Origin: an uncultured Lacibacter sp.
GTDB taxonomy: Bacteria > Bacteroidota > Bacteroidia > Chitinophagales > Chitinophagaceae
Length of the DNA stretch: 26,283 nt
Direction of reading: 5' to 3'
NCBI RefSeq assembly: GCF_946479605.1
Contig: NZ_CAMLGT010000022.1
Coordinates: 1-26,283, forward strand
Shown: positions 15,163-22,701 of the stretch, one piece after another
Layout: each line of letters begins with the position of its first letter
Position numbering within the stretch: the first letter of the stretch is position 1
The notes under the pieces: generated by a model
Told to the model about the DNA's origin: nothing
Databases searched by the model: none
What the model saw: the letters and a program-made list of their open reading frames with translations, nothing else
Program-made: the position numbers and the translations under genes

Positions 15163-18100
15163 TTATAAGGTAAACTCAACACCTAATGAGAAGTTTCTTG
15201 TATTGGGATATAAAGCACCGTTTGTTGTATTCAACTCCGGATCCCATAACTTGAATTTGCTCCAGTAAAAAAGATTGAACCCTTGTCCGTACACCTGTGC
15301 ACTTCTGAAACCGATCTTTTTCACCCATTTATCAGGCAGGTTGTAACCAAACGCAAGACTTTTTAATCGGAGGAAAGAAATGTCTTTTATCCACCACGTG
15401 CTTGCAACAGCATTATTCCTGTTGGCAGCATTACCATAAGCCAGACGTGGATAAAATGCATTTGGATTTGGATTTGTTTCTGTCCATCTGTCTTCTGCAA
15501 TAGCCAGCAGGTTGCTGCGTTCAGGACCAGTACTGTTGTTAAAAGGAATAATGCCATCGCCACCAAGTAAGCGTTGTGCACCTTGTATGCCCTGGAAAAA
15601 AGCACCCAGATAGAAACGCTTCCATTCTACATTAAACCCAAAACCATAGATCCAGTTAGGCACATCACCGTTACCAATACGGCTAACATCGAGGTTGTTG
15701 ATCAGGCCATCACTGTTAAGATCCTTGTAACGGATATCACCCGGACGTGGTTTACCACCAAGTGGTGATTGATCGGCTGAGTTATCAATTTCCTTTTGAT
15801 CTTTAAATAAACCAAGTGCTGTGTAACCAAATGTAGACAGCGTGTTATATCCTCTTCGTTCCATATACGGATACGGCTGAACAGGTTGATCATTTTCCAT
15901 GATCATATCACGGTTGTAAGTAACCGTGCCTCTGAAATCCCATTTGGTTTGTCCCCAATAGAATGGCGTAGTTTCAACTGTTGCATCGAAGCCGGCATTG
16001 TTAATTACACCAAGGTTACCGTAAGGATTGTTATTTAAACCAACATAAGAAGGAAGACTTGCTCTTTGCAGAAAAACGCCTGAACGGTGTTCTTTAAAGA
16101 AATCGAGGATAACAGATAATCTTGAATCAAGTGTTTTGAATTCGATACCCAGATCCTGCTTACGTGATTTAGACCATTGTACCGGAGCTCCATAATCCTG
16201 TATCTGCACACCGCCACCACTACCCTGGTTGGCAGTACCATTACCCCATGTAAAACCAGATGCACCATCTGTTACAATGGTTAAGTAACCGAAACGACGG
16301 CCACCTGCACCGGAACCAACTAAACCATCAGAGTAACGTATTTTAAGAAACTGAAGAACTCCATCAACATGTTCAAAGAATTTTTCTCTTGATACAACCC
16401 AACCCACACCAATAGATGGAAAGAAACCAAAACGGTTTTCAGGTGCAAAGTTTTCCGATCCATTGTAACCAAAGTTTACTTCAGCAAAATATTTTTCCTT
16501 GAATGCATACGTACCACGGCCAGCCAAACCCATGCTGCGGAAAGGAAGTGATGCTGTTAAGTTTGCAGCAAAGGCATCAATATAAGAACGCTGGTTATAC
16601 AGCAACAATCCTGTTACACGATGGTCTTTTGCAAACTCACGGTCATAGTTCAACGCTGCTTCAAGATAGTAAGAACGGTTACCTCCATTGCTGCGGCCAT
16701 AGCTGAGGTTATCTGAACCAGATGTAATAACAGGGAGCAGATTAACAGAGCCATCAGGATTATACGGTGTAACCGGGTTGATCTTATACGTGTTACGCTG
16801 ACGTGTACGGCTGATGGTTTGTGAGTTGAAAGCATCAAACGAATACAAGGCGTAAGCCGACAAGCCCGGGATGACCATCTTTAGATCCTGTGTAATTTTT
16901 GCATTGGAATAAACCTGGTTACTTGAGTTGTTGATATAACCTGTTTGTGTAATTTCTTCGTACGGGTTACGCTGTGCATTTGCCGCATTGATGCCAGGCA
17001 CTAAATTACCCGGGTACATTTTAGGATACAGAATGGGTGTTGTCTGCATCACGTCTCTAAACGCCTGTTGTGCATTAAAGCCCGGTGTATTTAAATTGGT
17101 GATGTAACCTTGTATACCCAGGTCGAACTTGGTTGTCTTCGTCCAGTTCATATTAATGTTACTGGTAAAGTTGTAACGTCTGAAACGCTGATCTGATTCA
17201 TAATTCTGTGAGCCATCTGTTTTCAGCAAACTCTGTTCATCATAATAGGCCAATGCCACATAATAATTTGCAAGATCGGCACCGCCACTTGCACTGAAAT
17301 TAAAACGGCGTGTTGTACCAGTTTCATTAAAAATCTCTTTCATCCAGTCAACATTGGGATAGAGATAAGGCTGATTCCCTTTCATAGTTGAATCGATGTA
17401 AGCCTGTGAGTATTCTGCAGCAAGACCTGATGCTTCACGTGCTTCGTTACGCAAACGCATATATGCATCAGCACCGGTTAACTGCGGAAGTTTTGTAAAT
17501 GCAGTAACACCCTGGTTGTAATTGAATTTTAAAACGGCTTTGGCAGATTTACCCTTTTTGGTATTAATAAGAATAACACCATTTGCACCAGCCACACCAT
17601 AAACAGCAGTAGCCGATGCATCTTTTAATATTGTAAAGGAAGCAATGTCTTCAGGATCGAGAGAATTAATATCACGGCCCTGAACACCGTCGATAATAAC
17701 CAATGCACCGGATGAGTTAGGCCCGAAAGTAGAAATACCCCTGATCCAGAGATCAGCTGTGTTCTCACCTGGCAAACCCGTACGCTGTACACCAACAATA
17801 CCGGAAACCCGGCCAGCCAATACTGTACTGATGTTGGCAACAGGTTGTTTCAGCTCTGCAACATTCACTGTTGATTGAGCACCTACCAGGCTTACTTTTT
17901 TTGCTTTACCAAAACCTACTACAACTACTTCCTCCTGGCTGCCTTGTTTGGCATCCATGACCACTTCAAAATAAAGATTGTTGTTAACGGGCCTGGTAAC
18001 TTCAATAAACCCTACATAAGAAAACACCAGCACATCACTGGTAGAAACCTGGAGTGAGAACTCCCCTTTTTCGTTGGTTGTTGTCCCCGCCTTGTTATTG

Positions 18101-18258
18101 CCCTGCACGGTAACACTAACATCGGAAATAACTTTGTCCAACCTGTCTTTCACCACACCGCTCACTTTTACTGTTGTTTGTGCCGTTGCCCATGCAGCAA
18201 GCAGGCTAAAACACATCAGTAAACAAACGAATGGTTTACTTACAATTGTTTTGCTCAT
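15163..18258 (-). CDS. SusC/RagA family TonB-dependent outer-membrane transporter
   Basis: 1031 residues from the ATG at 18258. The frame extends to a TTG at 18285, but the ATG gives MSKTIVSKPFVCLLMCFSLLAAWATAQ, a standard signal peptide. Domain order: carboxypeptidase-regulatory-like domain (about 28-100; VSGVVKDRLDKVISDVSVTV), TonB-box-like EEVVVVGFG (109-117), plug domain (about 120-235; LAGRVSGIVGVQRTG, IRGISTFGPNS, IIDGVQGRDI, ILKDASATAVYGVAGANGVI), then a 22-strand-type barrel ending FSLGVEFTL. There is no N-terminal STN domain, so no sign of an ECF sigma/anti-sigma relay; control is more likely by the divergent kinase/regulator pair. It imports oligosaccharides with SusD and is the first gene of the central leftward series. 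Substrate is inferred as alpha-manno-oligosaccharide or glycopeptide from the enzymes downstream. Confidence 0.96.
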   Translation of the reverse strand: MSKTIVSKPFVCLLMCFSLLAAWATAQTTVKVSGVVKDRLDKVISDVSVTVQGNNKAGTTTNEKGEFSLQVSTSDVLVFSYVGFIEVTRPVNNNLYFEVVMDAKQGSQEEVVVVGFGKAKKVSLVGAQSTVNVAELKQPVANISTVLAGRVSGIVGVQRTGLPGENTADLWIRGISTFGPNSSGALVIIDGVQGRDINSLDPEDIASFTILKDASATAVYGVAGANGVILINTKKGKSAKAVLKFNYNQGVTAFTKLPQLTGADAYMRLRNEAREASGLAAEYSQAYIDSTMKGNQPYLYPNVDWMKEIFNETGTTRRFNFSASGGADLANYYVALAYYDEQSLLKTDGSQNYESDQRFRRYNFTSNINMNWTKTTKFDLGIQGYITNLNTPGFNAQQAFRDVMQTTPILYPKMYPGNLVPGINAANAQRNPYEEITQTGYINNSSNQVYSNAKITQDLKMVIPGLSAYALYSFDAFNSQTISRTRQRNTYKINPVTPYNPDGSVNLLPVITSGSDNLSYGRSNGGNRSYYLEAALNYDREFAKDHRVTGLLLYNQRSYIDAFAANLTASLPFRSMGLAGRGTYAFKEKYFAEVNFGYNGSENFAPENRFGFFPSIGVGWVVSREKFFEHVDGVLQFLKIRYSDGLVGSGAGGRRFGYLTIVTDGASGFTWGNGTANQGSGGGVQIQDYGAPVQWSKSRKQDLGIEFKTLDSRLSVILDFFKEHRSGVFLQRASLPSYVGLNNNPYGNLGVINNAGFDATVETTPFYWGQTKWDFRGTVTYNRDMIMENDQPVQPYPYMERRGYNTLSTFGYTALGLFKDQKEIDNSADQSPLGGKPRPGDIRYKDLNSDGLINNLDVSRIGNGDVPNWIYGFGFNVEWKRFYLGAFFQGIQGAQRLLGGDGIIPFNNSTGPERSNLLAIAEDRWTETNPNPNAFYPRLAYGNAANRNNAVASTWWIKDISFLRLKSLAFGYNLPDKWVKKIGFRSAQVYGQGFNLFYWSKFKLWDPELNTTNGALYPNTRNFSLGVEFTL

Positions 18259-18423
18259 AAAATAGTTTTGGTTTAGGAAGAGCAATACTAATTTTTAAAA
18301 AAGCAGGTTGGCGTCAACACAAATCCAACAAATAGTTAATGAATACTTAACGGACAGAATTTGGAGGAACGAATACAGTTATTTTGTACTTTCCGAAACT
18401 GCAGTAAAACCAGCCCGCTGTTT
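18259..18423. promoter_or_regulatory. Divergent control region between susC and the kinase gene
   Basis: These 165 bp must hold the promoters of both susC (leftward) and the two-component genes (rightward). CAACA occurs at 18315-18319 and again at 18326-18330, an 11-bp period of the kind OmpR-type regulators often use. An inverted repeat, GTTAA (18335-18339) and TTAAC (18347-18351), has a 7-bp spacer. A near-consensus Bacteroidota promoter for the kinase is TTTG (18360-18363) and TATTTTG (18380-18386), but the spacing is about 16 bp, shorter than usual. The elements are visible; their function is inferred. Confidence 0.4.
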
Positions 18424-19872
18424 ATGATGAAACGTGACAGGATATTTTTCTATAAAATCATTGCCATTGCATGTACAATTGTGTTGTGTCTTGTGCAACT
18501 GATTCACATTGGAAATATTTACCGGCTGGAGGAAAAGGTGTATAATATTGAAGAGAAGAAGATTATTAAAAAAGCTTACGAAGAAAGCATTGTTAATGAT
18601 AAATTATTTCCGGGAGCAGTAAAGATTATTGACAGTATTATCTATAAAGAACTGCCTGCTCTGGAAAGTTTTGCCAAGCACAACACCGATGCATTCAAAA
18701 ATCTTTCTGCACGGCTTTGTGATACCCTGTTCGGCGCATTGAACAAAGCTAATAACATGAACCGGTTTTTGGATTCTGTAAAAAAGAAGAATAATATCAA
18801 TGCGGAGTTGCAATATGCACTGTTTATTGAACACCTGGCTATTGCCATTGAGCCAAATAAGTATTATACCCTTTTTTCAAGCAACGAGAAAGATTATAAA
18901 ACCTCTGTTCCCTATATTCAAAATCACGGGGCAAAAATCGGGGGTACACTTACCGATTTCAACCCACAAACACTTACATCGGCATTAAAGGTGAGTGCTA
19001 CAACAGCTCACAGCTACCGGATGAACTTTGCCTTATATTGCGACAGACCTGACCGCCTGCAACAGATCGTTTATAAAACATTGCCACAAACACTTTTATC
19101 AGTCTTTTCCATTGTTGCAATACTTACTATTTTCTTTCTCACCTTTTCCAACTGGATCAGGCAAAAGAAGTCAAGTGAAATGAAATCAGACTTTATTAAT
19201 ACCATCAGTCATGAATTTCAAACACCACTCACTACTATCATTATTGCCAACAAGACGATTGAAAATGAAAATCATATCATTAAAAGTAAACAACTCGATA
19301 ACCTGAACAGGATCATTAAACGCCAGTCAGAACGCCTTACAGTATTGATGAAGCAGGTAATTGAAACCGGTGGTGAAAAACCGGTAAAGCTCATACTGGA
19401 AGAACACCGGGTAAACAATGATCTTGAAGAGATCATTTCCGACTACCGGATAAACCTTGATGCTGCCAATACAAGAATTTCGTTCGAGGCAAGAACAGAT
19501 GCAGACAGAGTAATGCTGGACAAGCTTCATTTTACATCTATCATCCTTAACATACTCGACAACGGCATTAAGTACAATCATAAAGAAATAAAAGAAATCA
19601 TTGTAAGTACTTATGCTAAAAACAATCAGATACTTGCTATCAGCATTAAAGACAATGGCGATGGTATGAGCAGCAAGGTGAAGCGGAAAATGTTTTACAA
19701 GTTCTATCGTAACCCTTCGCTTATCAGCAGTAATGCACCAGGCATTGGCCTTGGTCTTTACCATACTAAACAATGTCTTGATGCACACAAGTGGGATTAT
19801 GAAGTAAACAGCAAGGAACAAGTTGGAACAGAGTTTATCATTTATATTCCTGTACTACAGGGTGAGGCATAA
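18424..19872 (+). CDS. Two-component sensor histidine kinase
   Basis: 482 residues from the ATG at 18424. The frame extends to a TTG at 18361, but a membrane anchor right after MMKRDR favours the ATG; 18427 is also possible. Two membrane segments (about 11-30 and 224-243) flank a periplasmic sensor region of about 190 residues of no recognised family. No HAMP domain is obvious. The HisKA domain has phospho-acceptor H263 in INTISHEFQTPLT. The ATPase domain has an N box (LNILDNGIKYNH, N376), a G1 box (DNGDGM, 410-415), an F box (FYKFYR) and a G2 box (GIGLGL, 440-445). All catalytic motifs are intact. The partner regulator begins 36 bp downstream. Divergence from susC across 165 bp suggests that it senses a mannan- or arabinan-related signal and controls one or both flanking operons; the ligand is unknown. 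Confidence 0.93.
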   Translation: MMKRDRIFFYKIIAIACTIVLCLVQLIHIGNIYRLEEKVYNIEEKKIIKKAYEESIVNDKLFPGAVKIIDSIIYKELPALESFAKHNTDAFKNLSARLCDTLFGALNKANNMNRFLDSVKKKNNINAELQYALFIEHLAIAIEPNKYYTLFSSNEKDYKTSVPYIQNHGAKIGGTLTDFNPQTLTSALKVSATTAHSYRMNFALYCDRPDRLQQIVYKTLPQTLLSVFSIVAILTIFFLTFSNWIRQKKSSEMKSDFINTISHEFQTPLTTIIIANKTIENENHIIKSKQLDNLNRIIKRQSERLTVLMKQVIETGGEKPVKLILEEHRVNNDLEEIISDYRINLDAANTRISFEARTDADRVMLDKLHFTSIILNILDNGIKYNHKEIKEIIVSTYAKNNQILAISIKDNGDGMSSKVKRKMFYKFYRNPSLISSNAPGIGLGLYHTKQCLDAHKWDYEVNSKEQVGTEFIIYIPVLQGEA

Positions 19873-19908
19873 GAACATTTACTGTGTGAACAAAACGAAC
19901 AGCGGAAC

Positions 19909-20616
19909 ATGACAGAGAAAATTCTTTTTGTAGAAGACGAACAGGATCTTGGAAGCCTGATCAAACAATACCTGGAGACTAAAGGTTTTGATATTGACTG
20001 GTATGATAACCCTAAAGCAGCATTAAAAGCTTTTCGTGAAAACGCTTCATCATACGGCATTTGTTTGCTTGATGTGCAAATGCCTCAGAAAAGCGGGTTT
20101 GAACTGGCTGAAAACATTGTAAATATTAAAGAGAATATTCCTTTTGTTTTCTTAACAGCCCGCACGGAAAAACAAGACCGGCTGGCTGGTTTAAAAATCG
20201 GTGCCACAGACTATATCAGTAAACCTTTCGATATTGACGAGTTGGCACTGAAGCTCAAGAATATTTTAAAAATGGCTTCTGGTGCATCTGCTGCTAAAGC
20301 ATCGCAACTATCATCGTATATGATCGGTGATATTCTTTACAACCGTGAACAATTAACGGTTACCACACCTGATAAAAAAACAACAAAGCTGACCACAAGA
20401 GAAGCGGAGCTGATCGAATACTTTTTCCAGAATAAAAATAAACGAATCAAGAAAGAAGATATTCTCATACGTATCTGGGGAGAAAACGATTACTTTCTTG
20501 GTCGCAGCCTTGATGTATTTATCTCACGCCTGCGAAAGATCATTGGGCAATCATCAAAAGTAAGCCTAAGCAATGTGTATGGGGCCGGTTATATTTTTAA
20601 TGTGGAGGATGAATAA
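19909..20616 (+). CDS. OmpR/PhoB family response regulator
   Basis: 235 residues. The receiver domain (1-120) has acidic residues E9/D10, phospho-acceptor D55 in CLLDVQMPQKSG, T83 in FLTAR and K105 in SKPFD. The winged-helix output domain (about 136-232) carries KLTTREAELIEYFFQN, the recognition region RSLDVFISRLRKII and the closing VYGAGYIFN hairpin that marks the family. It starts 36 bp after the kinase stop and almost certainly pairs with that kinase. The CAACA direct repeat upstream of susC (18315-18330) is a candidate target site. It ends only 25 bp from the stop of the convergent DUF2264 gene, with no clear hairpin between them, so the two transcripts may overlap. Function as a DNA-binding regulator is firm; target genes are inferred from position. 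Confidence 0.95.
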   Translation: MTEKILFVEDEQDLGSLIKQYLETKGFDIDWYDNPKAALKAFRENASSYGICLLDVQMPQKSGFELAENIVNIKENIPFVFLTARTEKQDRLAGLKIGATDYISKPFDIDELALKLKNILKMASGASAAKASQLSSYMIGDILYNREQLTVTTPDKKTTKLTTREAELIEYFFQNKNKRIKKEDILIRIWGENDYFLGRSLDVFISRLRKIIGQSSKVSLSNVYGAGYIFNVEDE

Positions 20617-20641
20617 AGGTCATCTCTTCCAAACATTCCTT

Positions 20642-22693
20642 TTACCATTTTACAGATACGACATTACCCACATTCCCTTGCTTTTTACGAAATAGTATCT
20701 TTAATGTTTTATCTGAAGCATTCTCGCTGACGGAAGCAATCGGCACTAATTCTTCCTCCGTCCACTTCTCTCCGCTCTTCTTCCACAGCATCAGCGTAAT
20801 AAAAACAGATTCTTTTTTTGAATTTAACCGCTGCGTAGTATTGATGACCATACTTTCTTTACGCTGAGGATGCACATTGGTTGTGGCGATTGCTTTCGCA
20901 CTTTTCCAGTCGTTTACCGGAACCAATGCCAGCTGATATTCACCATTATCGATGATGGTTGCAGTATAACCTTTTACTTTTCGTATAGTTGTTTTGATGG
21001 GCTTTTTCAATTGTGGCAATGCATAATGACCCAGACGGATTTCTGTTGTTGTATCGCTCACCACTTTATCCACACGCAAGATGCCGTTGGATAAAGGCAT
21101 ATCGGCCAATTGAAATTTGATATTGCTGTTTGTTTCCAAAACTGCTGTTCGATAATAAATGCCGTTCTCAAACTTGTTGAAATCATACAAGCGCAATGCT
21201 TCCCATTCGTTCTTTTTATTGAGTAAGATATAATTCATTGCAACAACACCTGCCACACTATCGGCCTGCCAGGGAAATGCACTGTTGTACGAAAGACGAT
21301 TGTAATTTTCACTTGCACGGAAAGGTTCGCCTGCGCCGATGAGTTTTACTTTACACCAGGCTCTTATTTCACTTGCTCCAATGTTCGGATAATCGGTGAT
21401 GAGGATATGCGAACTGTCCTGGTACTTGTTGTATACGTTTCCTTTCTTCAATTCTTTTTCCCATGCACCTTCGTTTTCGGTCGCTGTCCAGAAAGGATTG
21501 TCTTCAGGAATCATCAACGCTACAAAAGCTTTGCCCATCCAGTAAGCAGAACCTCTGCAACTGTAAGGCTGTACCGTTGGTTCAAATGCACCATAAAAAC
21601 CAAGTGTTGGTACATTGTCCTGCATAAACTCCGGATGTTGTAAGAACTGCAACATCACACCGGATGATATTCTACGCATCCAGCCATAGTTAATGGTTGG
21701 ATCGTTTTCGTAACCCATCAACGGAAATGGTGCAATAGAGCCTATACGATAGCTCATGCTTCTTCCCCACATCAGCATTTTTCCATCACGACTGAACAAG
21801 TAAGGATAGTTATACTTTACATCTTTGAAATTGCTCATGAACTTCTCTGCATACTCCGGGTAATATTTCTTTCCAAAGTATTCGCTCCAAACAGGACCGT
21901 ACATCTGGAAAGCCCACATGCTGTAATAATCGTAAGCAGGCGCATCGTTGTACCAGCCATGACTACGATAATGCGCCAGTGATTTATCTAAATATTCAAC
22001 AAGCAACTTTTCATTTACTTCATAGCCTTTGCTTTTAAAAAAGCTCAACACAAAAATGTTGAAGAACTTCCAATTGCTGCCAACGGTTTTGCCATCGCCA
22101 TAACTGATCATTGTTGCAGCGAGTTTATCTTTTTGTTCTTTCGTTAACGGATCGAACAAGACTTCCGGTGCATAAAACATCGATACCGATAACGCACCAA
22201 ACTCAACCAATATCTGGCTTGGCCCACCACCCTTTGCCTGTGGCTTGATATAAGATGAATGTTTCGGGTCAAGTAAATTCAATATCTGGTGACGATAATA
22301 ATCAGCCACTTTAATATTGTTGATGACCAGATTCGAATCTTCTTTTAACAGTGGTGCAGCAATGAACAAGGTGCGCACCAATCCTTCCAGTTTTTCTGTT
22401 GGTACTTGTGATTCGCTCCTTGGATAACTTTTGCCGGGCTGTTTGGGAAACTTCATCGGATCGTCCAGCGAATGAATATAACTGAACGCACCTTCCAGCA
22501 AATACTTTGCTGCGTCTTTCCAATGTTTTCTCGTCATACCCGTCAACGGACTCTTCTTAAAATCGGGCCGATCTAATTTAAAAACCGTTTTACCGTTTAC
22601 CTGTGTTGAATAAGCAGGGTTATGTACTTTATCCTGCGCAATTGTAGTTGAACTTACAGCTGCAAACAGCAATACAATGAAGCTATTTTTCAT
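20642..22693 (-). CDS. DUF2264 family protein, probable glycoside hydrolase
   Basis: 683 residues with a signal peptide (1-19, ending TTIAQ). The sequence matches DUF2264 (PF10022): a helical-toroid N-terminal two-thirds with SPLTGMTRKHWKDAAKYLLE, GSNWKFFNIFVLSFF, GWYNDAPAYDYYSMWAFQMY and GRSMSYRIGSIAPFPLMGYE, then a beta-rich C-terminal third. From memory, DUF2264 proteins have been linked to CAZy family GH154, which includes beta-glucuronidases; I am not certain of that link. Acidic residues in the YNDAPAYDYY segment (about 248-257) are candidates for catalysis. The gene starts 7 bp after the GH51 stop, so it is tightly coupled to GH51 and GH127, and a role in trimming arabinose-rich or uronic-acid-capped glycans would fit. 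Family call is good; reaction is uncertain. Confidence 0.82.
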   Translation of the reverse strand: MKNSFIVLLFAAVSSTTIAQDKVHNPAYSTQVNGKTVFKLDRPDFKKSPLTGMTRKHWKDAAKYLLEGAFSYIHSLDDPMKFPKQPGKSYPRSESQVPTEKLEGLVRTLFIAAPLLKEDSNLVINNIKVADYYRHQILNLLDPKHSSYIKPQAKGGGPSQILVEFGALSVSMFYAPEVLFDPLTKEQKDKLAATMISYGDGKTVGSNWKFFNIFVLSFFKSKGYEVNEKLLVEYLDKSLAHYRSHGWYNDAPAYDYYSMWAFQMYGPVWSEYFGKKYYPEYAEKFMSNFKDVKYNYPYLFSRDGKMLMWGRSMSYRIGSIAPFPLMGYENDPTINYGWMRRISSGVMLQFLQHPEFMQDNVPTLGFYGAFEPTVQPYSCRGSAYWMGKAFVALMIPEDNPFWTATENEGAWEKELKKGNVYNKYQDSSHILITDYPNIGASEIRAWCKVKLIGAGEPFRASENYNRLSYNSAFPWQADSVAGVVAMNYILLNKKNEWEALRLYDFNKFENGIYYRTAVLETNSNIKFQLADMPLSNGILRVDKVVSDTTTEIRLGHYALPQLKKPIKTTIRKVKGYTATIIDNGEYQLALVPVNDWKSAKAIATTNVHPQRKESMVINTTQRLNSKKESVFITLMLWKKSGEKWTEEELVPIASVSENASDKTLKILFRKKQGNVGNVVSVKW

Positions 22694-22701
22694 TCGATAG
22701 T

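Noticed and set aside
18259..18285. TTG-initiated 9-residue extension of SusC
   Set aside because: The ATG at 18258 gives a standard signal peptide; the extension would place polar residues ahead of it and uses a rare start.
18361..18423. GGAGG at 18363-18367 as a ribosome-binding site for a longer kinase
   Set aside because: No ATG or GTG at a suitable distance; the first ATG is about 56 bp later and is followed directly by the membrane anchor.
19327..19821. 164-codon minus-strand frame opposite the histidine kinase
   Set aside because: Overlaps intact kinase ATPase motifs; no recognisable domain.
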